In this document: one piece after another, positions 49,442 to 61,046 of the stretch
Numbering within the stretch: position 1 is the stretch's first letter
Layout: every line of letters begins with the position of its first letter
Position numbers and translations under genes: made by a program
Notes under the pieces: model-generated
What the model saw: the letters and a program-made list of their open reading frames with translations, nothing else
What the model was told of the DNA's origin: nothing
The model's database searches: none
Source of the DNA: Linepithema humile
Lineage: Eukaryota > Arthropoda > Insecta > Hymenoptera > Formicidae
DNA length: 64,000 nucleotides
Assembly: GCF_040581485.1 (NCBI RefSeq)
Contig: NC_090133.1
Coordinates: forward strand, 26,562,139-26,626,138
Direction: 5' to 3'

Positions 49442-52185
49442 GCTGCTACTTTAACTATCGTTAAATCACGCAAAACCTATAATTGAATACTCGGGCACGA
49501 TCATCAGGCTTTTCTTTATCTTTGTATATTATCGTCCGTCTCTTCTTTCGAAAAGTCTAAAAAGTCTACCGACAGCTATCAGCAGTCGCGGATCGGTCAA
49601 GTAGCCTCGAAAATATACGTATGTATGCGAAAGTATCGTCCTCGCAAATGTCCAACTCGGAGTTGAATACTCGACTAACTAGCGTCTAAACTTGAGAAGA
49701 CGTCTTCCCCTTTAATAACAAGAAGTTTCTACAGCGGATTATCGTCGGCCTACCACGGATATTTATCACGAGTAATTATCAAGAATTGCAGATTGCGTTT
49801 GGAGTTAAAAAATGACTTTAATTAGCAATGGACAATCGAGATTAGTCCGCAAGCTTTGCGAAATCTATAAAGCCTCGCTGCATCGTCGAGAGCTTTACCC
49901 TTTCGTCTACCGGCCATTAACGAGTGGTTGATGGAAGAAGAGGGAGGGGAGGGGGAAGGGGGAGAAAGGCAAAAATTAGGCGCTAGTTTCCGCGCCTAAT
50001 TCCCGCGACTAAATTAGCCAAATTGCATTCGCACCCCCCCTTTCCCTCGCTACGTACGACGTGTCAACGCGATCGTTTTCGTAGCGACCGGCGCCGCCGC
50101 TGGCCATGAAAACTTATCCGGATCCGAGAGAGAAGCGGCGTTGGCCGGTTATCGTCATTACAAACGGTCTGCGCGACGTACATGGCGTCATCCACCTGAC
50201 GCCTCGGTGCGCCTAGCCGCGCAGCGCCGCGCGCGCGCCGGGCTGGGCACGGTCGCGCGCAGAGCGCAGAGCGCACGACGCATACAACGACGCGGAGCGC
50301 AGCGCATTGCACACAGCGCACATCGTATGTGAGGGCGCGGGCGGGGTGGCGCGAGGAAGATGGTGAAAGAGGAAAGCGCGCGTCCGAGCGAACGCCGGTT
50401 CGTGGTCCGAGCGGGCGGAAAGAGAAAGCGAGATGAAGCGCGCTTGCGAGAAAGGGCGAGGGAAAGAGCGGGCGGAGAGAGAAGGCGAGAGAGCGGGCGG
50501 ATGGACGGACGAACGGACGGATGGACGGGCGTGCGGGCGTGTATGCAAGAGCGCGAACGACAACGGCAGGGAGCCGACGAGGGAGCGAGATGGAGCGCGG
50601 GTGGAGGGCCAGCGCGCGTCCGAGAGAGGGTTGGTGGCTCGCTTCGGCACGGTTTAGGCGGCGGGCGGCGTGTGGTGCAATAGAGGCGGCGAGGAGGTGA
50701 GGTGGGGGTGCCCGGCACGGGGCCACGGCGCAGTTGCTACTCAGACACGGGGATGCTCGCAATGCCTCTATCAAAGGTTACCGAAATCCTACGGAAATAT
50801 CCGCGATTACGCGGCGGGACGTGCCGTGACGATTCGGTGGAGACGCGTGTCGCGACCGCGGAGGTGCTCGCACGCGAGAAATCGGGGAATTATTGCGAAA
50901 GAACCGCGCCGCGTGTTTAAGTCCGCGTGTACGGGAAAGGAGGGACCGGGAATGGCTTCGGGGGGGCGGCTTCTCGCGGGGCTACTCCCGAGACGACGAT
51001 CGGAGTGCGTTGTGCGCTCGAAGAACGTAAGAAACGATCCGCGAGAGGGAGAGAAAGAGAGGAAGAGCGAGAGAGCGCCGAGGGAGGAGAAGAAGGAGAC
51101 GGAGCGGGCTCCCGAAGTCCTTTCTACCAAGATCGCCACCCCGCGACGTGCCAGCAGACACTGCCGACTCGCGAGGAGCACGTGGGGGAGAAAAGTCCGG
51201 GAAAGCACGAGGAGCTGGAGAGAGCGCGGCGAGATAGAAAGAGGGAGAGGGAGAAAGGACGTGAGACAGGGAGCTTACGAAGGCGCGAGAAGGACGGAGG
51301 CAGAGCGTCCCGACGCGTCTTACCACGACGCGCAAGGAGCGACGCCGCGCGCCTCTCTAGAAGGGGAAAGAGAGAAGGTGGAGGGGGCGGACAAGGACGC
51401 CGCGGCGGGGGTGGCAAAGACGCTCATTCGTTCCTCGAGTCACGTGGACCCCTTCTTATACCGAAGGTTTTTCCTTTCGTCGAGCGGGAGATTCGAATGG
51501 CCTTAGATCGACGCCAACTCGGGCTCGGGGGTGCCCCGGGGGGAGGTGGGTGCGACTATCGATGATGCCAGATCCTCGCGGTATCCTGCCTGGGCCAAGT
51601 GCTTCTCTTTCAACTTGTCGCATTTTTATTCCAAAATTCCAGGTGGTATTTGACTTAGCACTTTACTTCCATTAGCAGCGTAAAGGTAGTATTAAGCTCT
51701 CTCTTTTTTTACTTCAATAATTCAACTTTTCATCATTCTAAAGATTATTTTTTATAACTTTTTTTATAAATTTTGATTAATATTTTATTTTTTTAATCAT
51801 ATATTTTTATCTGCCTTAGAATTAATCATTAAATCTCGAATTGTAATTTTAATTGTCGCGATTCGAAAACGCGAATTTCACTCGACAATTTCAAACAAAA
51901 TCTGTCATGATCGATATACCCTCTCGTCACTCGTACGCTTCTTGGTCCCTCCGCAAACACACGTTTCAAACGAGGCTCGGAATTTCGTCGCTACCGCTAA
52001 CCGCATTTGTACCGAATAAAAAACGTTTCACCGAAAAATAACCGCGATAAAAACGAAACAATCGGTGGATCCGTTTGCGAAGCACCGCAAGCAGGATTCA
52101 CCGACGATCGCGAAGTCATCGCGACGGATCGATCGTAACGGAGGACATACGGGGGTCCGGTGCCCCCTTTTCTTTTCTGTTTCAG
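49442..52185. other. Spacer and GC-rich low-complexity island
   Basis: The interval 50.1-51.6 kb is a CpG-rich, Arg/Glu- or Pro/Ser-biased island with frames up to 278 codons on the plus strand and 236 on the minus strand. They overlap and are dominated by GAGA-like DNA, so I do not call them genes. A GGACG/GGATGG minisatellite-like run lies at 50496-50530. The segment 51.66-51.85 kb is AT-rich and empty. Confidence 0.45.
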
Positions 52186-52307
52186 ACGCGTCGCACTGTG
52201 TTGTTATGTGTTGTCATAGTTATTTCATTGAAAAATTAATTTCACCGTTTCCGAAACACGCACCGATTTCTGTCTGTGAAACACAACGTCTGAACAACTC
52301 CTCTTAA
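52186..52307 (+). CDS. Candidate terminal coding exon, 39 codons
   Basis: It follows a very strong acceptor: some 20 nt of pyrimidines ending CTTTTCTGTTTCAG at 52185. One frame is open: ASHCVVMCCHSYFIEKLISP onward, ending VCETQRLNNSS before TAA. A long A-rich tail region follows with AATAAA-type hexamers (about 52564), compatible with a 3' untranslated region. The small size and absence of homology keep confidence low. Confidence 0.22.
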
Positions 52308-52765
52308 GTTTTGCCGAAAGGACTTAAATAATTTAGAGAAGCTAAAACACTTTCGAGCGATCCTGATTTCGAAATTACGACGAGTAAGAAGACGACGATT
52401 AAGAAGAAAAAAAGGAGAAAATACAGAAAATCAAGAAAAATACGCGAAAAAAGCACCAAAAAAAGAGAAGAAACGAAATTAAAACAAAAGCATTGCCTTA
52501 AAGAAGAAGAGTACACCTACACTGTCGAAGGAACAAACGAGAGACACAGGGGGGAAAGAAACAAATAAACAAAAAAAAACACTTTAGACGCCTACAAAGT
52601 AAATTGTAAAGATATGACTAAAGTATATTTTTAACAAGTTTTGAGAAACTTTAGATTTTAAACGTAAATTTAAAAAGCGAAAAATGAAAAAAAACGATAA
52701 AATTCTTAATAACTAAAAATGTGATCTAAAAGTCGTTGCTACCAAGAGAAGCCTTATGTCCTTGT

Positions 52766-52812
52766 TTCAGTTAGTTCGGTTCCAAACGTAAGTACCCCAA
52801 CAACTAACTGAA
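52766..52812. repeat. 11-bp perfect inverted repeat
   Basis: TTCAGTTAGTT (52766-52776) is the exact reverse complement of AACTAACTGAA (52802-52812), with a 25-base loop. Confidence 0.8.
52771..52787 (+). other. Candidate 17-nt microexon
   Basis: The strong acceptor TCCTTGTTTCAG (ending at 52770) and the strong donor GTAAGTACC (from 52788) enclose only TTAGTTCGGTTCCAAAC. An A-rich CTAAAA-type branch-point candidate lies 40-60 bases upstream. Microexons of this size occur in insect genes. The acceptor lies in one arm of an 11-bp inverted repeat. Confidence 0.2.
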
Positions 52813-52878
52813 TATCAATTTTGCATGGCATGCGTTGTACATTTTTTTTTCTATCGTAACAAAAAATATCGATCAAAA

Positions 52879-52901
52879 AGAGAGAGAGAGAGAGAGAGAG
52901 A
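52879..52901. repeat. (AG)n microsatellite
   Basis: About eleven AG units. Confidence 0.95.
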
Positions 52902-53167
52902 AGAATCGCCATGTTCAGAGAAGCTCCGAGCTTCGAGAAGAGCGGGAGATTCTCTCAAGCGGGAATTCTCTTCTACGGATCGTGGGAGGATCCGCAGGAA
53001 GAAGAGGATTCGCGTTCTCTCGCCCGTGGGAGATATGTCGTGCCGTTTAGCGACGGATCATAAACGGAACGATAAATCTTCAACGACCGGCGCTTAAGTC
53101 GATATCGTGCAAATAACATTACGTCCAAAGGCAACTGTTTTACAAGTTACTGTAATGACAGCCCTCA

Positions 53168-53190
53168 CGCGCGCGCGCGCGCGCGCGCGG
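53168..53190. repeat. (CG)n alternating tract
   Basis: Eleven consecutive CG units. Such alternating purine-pyrimidine DNA is a classical Z-DNA former. Confidence 0.95.
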
Positions 53191-54776
53191 GGCACCACCT
53201 AACAACAACGGCCGCTATAAAACTTAGCTGGCGTAATGCATACTTTCGCGCAAGCCACGGTCTGCCTACTGCCTCGCTTCGCTCTCTCTTTGAACGGCCG
53301 CGGCTTATTACAGTAAAACAGTTAAACACGATAGTATACGTAATAATAGCGACTACCGTGATGACTACTGTTATCCGGCAGAATCGCTGTTATATTACCA
53401 TTATAATTCGCGCATTATTAAGTAGTGTGTAACGACTTGATGACCAGCCTGTCGCAAGACGAACTTCAAACAGACTCGAAACAAGTTTCTCTCGCGGCGA
53501 CAACCGCCCATCTCATCCGAGAACAATTCTAAACGCTTGTTACAATTGTTGAATACTTCGTCATAACGATTACCGTTTCGGTATTGATTATTCTGTATAA
53601 AAAACTTTGTTGAGTCATTCAATTTTCTTGCGAGAAACTATTATTTCCATTTTTAACTTGTTATTTTTAGTAGGATCATTTAGACGTTAACAAAATTAAT
53701 TCTCTAGTAAAATTTGTAAAATCAAAGATTATGGAAACTGGTCGTTGCATTCGCTACTTATTCGTTGCATGCAATTCTGTCTTCACGAATTTGTTAGATA
53801 TCATAAGGAATTATTTCTGATGCAAAAGTACAATTTTTATCGCCAATTTAACCGTTTCGCGATGTTGAATAGCGTAAATTTCACGATTGCTGAAAAAAGG
53901 GGAAAAAATTGGAAAAAATTGGGAAAAAATGGCGAGAATCGCGAGTCTGCGAGACAAAGAACGCGCGGTACGCGGAATCATTCCATTTCCCGAGTTCGAT
54001 GACGCACCCCCGGGTCTGGTGCCAGGCCCGGGAGCTCCACCGATGATCAAGGGTGATGCGGGAGAAAGAGGGACGGGGGCGAGGGTGGGCTCGGCACCGG
54101 CGAGAGCGGCGGTGCGGAGCTTCGATTTCAAATTTCCTATTTCCCGACGAGTTGGCCTGTGTTGAAAACGTAGCGTGCAACGTAACAACGTGCGAGAACG
54201 AGAGAGAATCGCATATACACTCTCCACACAAACCCGGGGGGGAAGAAAATGACGGTGGAACGCGGCGGCGACGGCCGGGGGCGGCGGCGGTGGCGGCGCC
54301 ACGGCGGAATACCGGCAACGCCGCTTATTTTTTCGATGATTTTCGAGCGCGCGGGCGCGTCCTTGTATGTGCATCATACGTGTATGCATTTCTCTCCGCT
54401 TCGTATATACATGTGAACGGCCCTATCAACCCCCTTCGGCTGGGTCGTCGATGGTCGGCGTTGTTGCGCCGGGGATGCCATCGGAGGAAGAGCGGTAACG
54501 GCGGGTGGACGGGCGGGCGGGGGAGTACGGTTGGTAGTCGGCGGCGGAAAGGCGTTAGGGTGCCCCTGGGTGGAAAGAGGAGGTGGTGCAACGGTGTCGG
54601 TGGTTGGCATGAAACCGGTGGCCAGATAGAGAACGTGGGTGAGAGCGAGGGAGAGCGGCGGTGGCGTGCGAACGGAGATAGAACGGCTGTGAGATACGGC
54701 CGAGGGAACCGGGGGCAGCGGTGGGCCTGCATGCACTTTTTTTTCCGCACCCCGCGTATTGATCCCGGAGTCATTC
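53191..54776. other. Spacer and start of GC-rich island
   Basis: An ATG frame of 77 codons at 53769-54002 (MQFCLHEFVRYHKELFLM onward) has a protein-like composition but no other support. Three near-repeats of a GGAAAAAATT unit lie at 53899-53930. From 54.0 kb the DNA is GC-rich with overlapping frames on both strands, which I treat as chance. Confidence 0.4.
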
Positions 54777-54869
54777 AAAATGGCGGCCGGGGCCGAGTCA
54801 GCCAATGACTGCCTGAATCGATGACTGCAGCGAGCCACCCCCGGACCGGCCAATGGGAGGCCAATGGGA
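54777..54869. promoter_or_regulatory. YY1-like site plus three CCAAT boxes
   Basis: AAAATGGCGGCC (54777-54788) matches the YY1/Pho core. CCAAT occurs at 54802 and, within a perfect 11-bp tandem GGCCAATGGGA, at 54850 and 54861. Together they look like a CpG-rich TATA-less promoter. Direction is not clear. A minus-strand frame of 294 codons crosses it and is probably not coding. Confidence 0.3.
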
Positions 54870-57145
54870 GGCCGTCGCACGCCGTTCTCTGCGGGAACTA
54901 CCACCCCGATGTACGAGACACAGGCCTCCCACGTTGTGTACCCTGGTACACACACGTATGCATACACACGTGCCGACGGGGGTTGTGTGCGCGCGTGTGT
55001 GTGTATACGTGTAGCTGTTTGGTCCGCCGGGCAGAGCTCGTCGATGACCCGGGCGACGTCAATGATTTCCACGGAAAATTTTCCCCCCCAAAAATGGCAA
55101 AACTCGCCGCTCGCTCCTCCGGCCGGGGATCCCGGACCAGAGCGCGCTGTAGCTTTGATTAACGGTCTTCCTATGTATATATTCCGCCCCCGCTCAATCC
55201 CCCCCTCTCGTACTTTATCGCAAATATACGAGACAGAAAGTACTGACTGCACGGGCAAAAATATTCCCGATCATCGACCGGTGTCTGCCATCTTTCATGA
55301 CTAGCGGCCCCTCGTCATCACCCCGGCTCTGGCCCGACAGTTTCGCTCCGAAATAAACGAGATTCGTTCGCTACATGCATATTCCAGCGCGCCCAAATCA
55401 TTAAAAAATAGATTGTTTCTCAGTAACAATGCAGAAAATGACGTCATAAATTCGCAATTTTTATCGCTATTGCATCGTTCCTTGCGGAGCGTATAACTTG
55501 TAAATGATTCTCCATTCCATCTTTGCTTTCAATAGAAGATTAAAAAGATATGCAAACGATAAGACGGTAATTCCACTTAATTGTTTCACGTCGTCAAGTA
55601 GGTAATCGTGATTTAATAACTGGCGCTTTTAAAAATTAAATCCCACTTAAGATTGAGACGTCTACGGATATCTTTGCGAGAAACTCGGCTATTTCGGACG
55701 AACGTTTACCAGACTTGAAAACGGTGAATTTTACATTCACTCGTAAGAATAGAGCGCGGCGTATTTTTCCGATAACACGCGAGGCGCGTCAGATTTTTTC
55801 CGGCACGATCGTCGGCGATGCCGCTCGAAGTCACCGTGCTATCTTCGTCACCTTGATCCTGGATCCGCGCAACGCTTATCTTATCACACGACTTGCGCAA
55901 AGTCTCAGAAAACACGCTTGCACAGATACGCCTGCACTTGTACGGAGCGATCGCTCTTCGCTCGACTTTTCGTTACCACTTCTGTCCGAGATCTGTGATC
56001 CAGGACTCGGGCGGGCTTGACTTCGGGAATATTCTCGAGATTAAAATTTGGGCAGGTACGGACCGGCAGGATCGATCGATCGCGTCCGATCGCGGAATTC
56101 GTTGCCGCACTTTGCGCATAGCGCGGGGCAAAGAGAATGTCGAAACTGCGCGAGGCACGAGGCACACGATTGCATCACGAGTCGCAGTGTGCGGCCGAGC
56201 TGCATTACGTCTGTGTGTGCATATGTACTTAGATTGCCTCCTATTGACACAGTCGCAGACGACAGTGGTGGTACAGTCGGGAAAAATGCATGCGACGCGT
56301 TCCGCGGCTCACGTCCGTGCCGTGAGCTTCGACAATGCTCACGCACTCACGCACGCCCGTACGCGTGTATGCCTTTGATCACGCGGCGCGTATTTGACAT
56401 CCCGAATTGTCCGGAATCGGTATCGATTACCGGTGAATCGGTGTTGTCTAAACAGTCGGCCGCGCGTATCTCGCGTATACGCGAATAATTTCGACGGATC
56501 TGCAATTCATTCCTTTTTTGCGCTCTTTTATCCTTTTCACGCGGGTAAATTATCTCCCCAACCGCGCCGCGGTCCGAAATAATTTGATTCATTACGCGCG
56601 TTTGCCGCGTTTGGTTATATTTAATGCGACGATACAGACCCGCGCGCATGCACGCAACGCTCGTCCCGACGAGCGTTCTCATATTTAATGTAAATCAAAT
56701 TTAGAACCGGAACAAAGTACACCGGTCAGCGGCGAGCCGATTCTACACGTTTGCACGATTACTGTTAATTAGCAGTCCGTCCAAATGGACCTGAAAAATT
56801 CATGAGGTGTCTCGCTGTTACCCGCCCAGTTTTACGGATCACTGACTTTCCGCGCGACGATCTAGGTGCATCAACGATTCCATTTCCCATCGAAATTAAA
56901 GGAACATCGATTCTTCTCGAAACAATGAAATAAAACACTCGCGTGTATTTTATTATTAAAAACTTAAATATTGCATTTCGTACGATGCGGAATTGTTCGA
57001 TAGTTAAATAGCATCCAATTATTACGGTAGATACGAAGACGGTCGCGTTCGTCGTTTAGAAACGTGCGTCTCGTCGACAACGCTCGACAACGAGGGGAGA
57101 AAGAACGGTCGGTGCACTTTCTGACGCAGCTGTACTAAGTGCACG
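54870..57145. other. Spacer
   Basis: CpG-rich DNA with a GT/CA-rich patch at 54.94-55.02 kb and short overlapping frames at 55.7-56.7 kb. No splice-supported exon or RNA gene is recognised. Confidence 0.45.
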
Positions 57146-57433
57146 ATGGAATGGGTTTTTCTAGCGCGGGCAGTTTTTCTATTAAGCTTCATTTGTTTCT
57201 TTCATTGCGTAATGCGCCGGACGCGTCGCTCATTTCATCCTACTGCCGACCGGCTACTCCTACCGTTAGAATTCTTAATCCGGGCTGTCAGTTTCGATGG
57301 CTCGCGTGCAGCACGTTCCTACGATTCGCCGATTCGCCGAATTGCGACCGTCGCGACGATCTTAATCTCATTTCCCGGCGAATATAAAGTAGTGCGTCTC
57401 TCATATTACAATGTATTCTCCGCGATGACGTGA
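57146..57433 (+). CDS. ORF of 95 codons with N-terminal hydrophobic segment (unverified)
   Basis: An ATG (57146, context GCACGATGG) opens MEWVFLARAVFLLSFICFFH, about 20 hydrophobic residues that fit a signal peptide or membrane anchor. They are followed by CVMRRTRRS with two dibasic sites. The remainder (LLLPLEFLIRAVSFDG … YYNVFSAMT) is mixed. A secreted peptide precursor would look like this at its N-terminus, but no repeated mature peptide, amidation signal or cysteine pattern follows. A second frame is open over the same DNA. No polyadenylation signal is near. Confidence 0.18.
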   Translation: MEWVFLARAVFLLSFICFFHCVMRRTRRSFHPTADRLLLPLEFLIRAVSFDGSRAARSYDSPIRRIATVATILISFPGEYKVVRLSYYNVFSAMT

Positions 57434-58494
57434 TAACGCGCGTGAGGTGGTCCGAGATTCAGATCGATGTACACACGTTTCGGTGAGTTCAATCGCTCGA
57501 CGCAGCAAAAAAAAAACATACATAGACATTCTTTTCCCGCATTTAGAGGTTGAAAATTTTGAACTCACCGAAATTATTATTAGTGGAGTTTATTAGTGAA
57601 AGATAGTTTGTATTTATTTATCGAGAAAAAACGAGAATTTCTTTGGATCTTTTCCTAAAGAATATAAAAATCATAAAACAGACGCCTGAAAGATATTTTA
57701 ATTTTTCAAATTTTTAATAAGTTACTTTTAAACGTGTCTGAGAATTCTTTTGCGTTGCTTGGATTTCAGTGCAATATATAACACATCATTCAGATGTAAT
57801 AAATAGGTTTAGTGACTGCGTATATCTCGTGTGTGATAGCGTCTGCTCGCATTTGTCGCTCTACCGCACTTCCACCGTGATCGATAGTCTGCCGCGGTTA
57901 GCACGGACAAAAACCTTAAAACGACTCACCCTTTTCTCCACTCGTTCATTCCATCGTTCCTTATTCCGCCACCAGGCGTCACCTCGCCACGGGGTGGTTC
58001 TTACAATCGGGGGTTGAAAGGAGGCTACTTCACACGAGCAGCAAACGAATTTCTGCAAAAAAAAAGACATGCGAACGATTTATTAGTCTGTGAATCTTCC
58101 CGAGTGACAGATGCACAAGAGAACATGAAAATAAAAACGTGTTTAAGCAGTCGTGCGCGCGCGTGTTAATCAATCATAGATAATTCTTCCTTTCTTTGTG
58201 AAATTCTTGACAGATTGAGCATTATGTTAGCGTTGTGTTATCATTTTATTTTAATTATTTTCAATTCATAGGACAACGTGGACATTGCAAAACTATTTTC
58301 TTAAATCAACGCAGAATTCTGATAATCATCGAGATATCGGTTGTATCGCGGCCAGAAAATTTGAAAGACGCGGAGGTATAAAAAGTATCCAACGGCCTTT
58401 CCACCATCTGACCACCCTCGTCGAACGTTTTCATACACCCCCCCTCGCCACCGGCATATTCGCGAAGAAGGCGGACAATCCAAAGTAGGCAGGA
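57434..58494. other. AT-rich spacer
   Basis: Stop-rich DNA with an A run at 57508. A short frame at 58285 lacks any support. Confidence 0.5.
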
Positions 58495-58904
58495 TCAGGC
58501 CCAGAAGACAAATGTCTTCCTACGCAAAGGCGTACGCCGTATCGGGGTAGTCGATCGGCTCGATTCACAGAGTGCCGCGCCGGCACAACTGGCCGTCAGA
58601 GTTACAAGTGCATGTGCAACAACTCCGTACGCCGCAAGTACCCGTCTGTACGTCCGTTGCTCGGTTCTTGAAGTCCAGCTGCCGATCGGGATCAAGGGGG
58701 AATCGGGATCGGGACTGAGATCTAAACCGCCGCGTATGTGCGTGCATTACGTACGTATGTACGGTAACGCATACGCGCGTGTATATATATATATGCGCAC
58801 ACATGCGTTACCTGACAATCCACCCACCCTATAAACCAAGCACGGAGGCTCGATTCTCACCTGTTTTTATCCTCGCGTACGCCGCGCCGAGCCGGCCGCT
58901 TCAT
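58495..58904 (-). CDS. Two-exon gene model, about 75 codons, minus strand
   Basis: Exon 1 (58904-58861) starts at an ATG in good insect context (TTACAAATGA), reads MKRPARRGVREDKN and ends at a consensus donor CAG|GTGAGA in phase 2. Exon 2 (58678-58495) follows an acceptor, GATCGGCAG, preceded by C/T-rich sequence, and is in the matching phase. It gives WTSRTEQRTYRRVLAAYGVV, then a hydrophobic AHALVTLTASCAGAALC and a basic tail ending KTFVFWA. The joined product would be a small protein with one membrane-spanning-like segment (about residues 28-52). A different exon-2 frame (phase 0) is Cys-rich (CGVRSCCTCTCNSDGQLC) and recalls pacifastin-type spacing only loosely. The intron is 182 bases and contains a (TA)n run. 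Confidence 0.22.
58776..58794. repeat. (TA)n microsatellite
   Basis: GTGTATATATATATATGCGC alternating tract inside the proposed intron. Confidence 0.85.
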
Positions 58905-61046
58905 TTGTAATTTAAAGTGAGCCTCGATTGCCCAATGCGTTCTACGTACTTATTTTCGGTGCACCGGAGAAACACACTCGCGCGAGCGAGTCCCTCTCGC
59001 CACCCGCACACGGAGCCGAAATTCTTACTACGGCGGCAGCCTGCCGCGAACGGAAGTTCGATCGCGATCGCGCCCGGTTACTTTCGTGCCGAGAAACCCT
59101 CGTGTCGGAAATGCGTTACTTTCGTCCTGTTCAAGCCTTCCGCCGATGGCATGTTCAACTGAATATTTCGGCACTTGGATCCTTGCGAAAAATTACGTCG
59201 CGATCCATAGATATCTTGCGCTAGTTTTCAATATTTTTTTGGAAGATATTGATTATGAGAAAGTTTTGTGACAATTATATTTTATGTTATATTTATATGT
59301 GTATATATATCTGATTTATTATGTAATGCTACTAAAAAATTGAAAATATCTTTACTTTTTTATTTATAACTCCAACGTGAAAGATTAATCGTTATATTGT
59401 TAATATCAGATTAAGTTGAACTAACAGTTTTCATTAAATCTCTGTCTCTTCGTAGTTACTAGTTTAGACATATGTAGAGAATGAAGCGAGACTATACATC
59501 CTGATAATCGATTTCGGATAGACCGAAACCGGTCGTCGTAGGATATCTCTTTAAGGAGTGAGAGACGTTTTTCGACGGTCCGTCGCGTCGTAACAAAGAA
59601 AGTTATCGCGCGTGGCGTTACACGTGCGACGAAGGTCGCTCAATTTTTCCACCATCCGCCGGTCAGCCGACCCATTGGTTAACTTTTTTCGCGCGGCGGT
59701 CCACCCTAGTCGCACGCGCGTTGGGAGAGACGCGGATAGGATGGACATGACGATGGGTGTGGGTGGAGGGACGCGACCGGACGCGACGCTATCCTACGTG
59801 ACGCTCTTTTCTTCGCTCCTTTCTTGTCGCCGCCGCTCGTCCGACCGAGAGAAAGAGAGTGAGACAGCGAGACGAGAAGGTGGACGTGTTGTTGCGTCGT
59901 CTCGGACAGACGGCGGGGCTCACCCGCGCGGATGCAGGAGGGCAGGGTGAAGAAAAAAAGGGGTCGCGCTTCCCCACTACGTCGGTCTCACTACTTCCAC
60001 GTGTACACCACGTGGAAAAAAGGACGAGGCCAGCGTAAAAAAGCGGCGCGTGGGGGTTGTCGCGCTGGTGGGGCAGGAGATGCGAGTCGAGGCAGCCGAG
60101 AAAGGGTAGGGAAAGAAGGGAGAGAAAAGGAGCGTAGGAAAGGGTGGCGGGTGGCGTGCGCGAGGTACAGCGAGGAAAATCGTCGACGCGAGAAGGACGG
60201 ACGAAGGAGCGCGCGAGGGGGGGAAAGACGTTGGTGTAGAAGGGAGGAATAGGAGCCTAATGCAGATGGTGGGGCAGGTACGTTAGATGAGAAGCCGGCA
60301 GGGAGGGAGCGAGAGCGAAGAAGGGGCGGCTTGGTTGTCTACTTTGGCGAGGAGGGTGCGTAAGACGAGCAGGATGACCATCGACCACCCTCCGCCGTGA
60401 AATGAGCATCAGCGCGTCCACTGAAAAGTCGACGTCCGCCGCAAGGTCGATGATCCGTGCTTAAATCGCGATTTGGCTTTCGAAATGCGGAGGCGGATTG
60501 GCAGGATGACGGATGATCAGGATGACGCGATACATTCGGATACGCTTTCTCCCGATCGTCGGACGTTTAATCGACTAATTGTCACTGGAGCCGCGAGTAA
60601 ATTTCGCGCGCTGCATCGAGACAAGCGTAACAAGCAGGCACTGTCTGTAAAGAGCGATAAAAAAGAAAGCTTACTCTACTCCCCCACAGCATGGTTAGTC
60701 ACGCGTGCGTTGCCATACGGGACGCGAGGGAGGAGGCCATTTTTATACGACGGTCCCCCTTCTTTTTATTCCGTACCTCAGACTGTTACACCCCCTTACA
60801 TAGAAGCCCCCTACAATTTTTCGGTCAGTCGAATACTCCGATTCGTGGCGTTCGCATGTCTCACACCGAGACTCACATATATCTCGCCGTTAAACGAGAA
60901 TCCTTTGATCGACGAGGGAGAATCGCGGGGGGGAAAGGAAGTTCAAGTGAGTTGACGGGTCCGCGACGAACGAGCGAAAAGTTTTCAAGGACGAAACCGT
61001 CGGTTCAAAAAGAGAGCGCGATTCGAGGTAGCCCGCGCGTACTTAC
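58905..61046. other. Spacer and purine-rich island
   Basis: The interval 59.22-59.46 kb is AT-rich and empty. The interval 59.8-60.3 kb is GA-rich with low-complexity Arg/Glu frames. A plus donor-like CAG|GTACGT lies near 60275. No gene is recognised. Confidence 0.45.

Noticed and set aside
50064..51565. Long frames on both strands (236 to 278 codons)
   Set aside because: They are dominated by GAGA/CTCT-derived Arg/Glu and Ser/Pro content and overlap in several frames. There are no splice sites or domains.
54374..55258. Minus-strand open frame of 294 codons, Pro/Thr-rich
   Set aside because: It overlaps a 251-codon plus-strand frame, crosses a promoter-like motif cluster and is low in complexity. 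GC-rich, stop-poor composition explains it.
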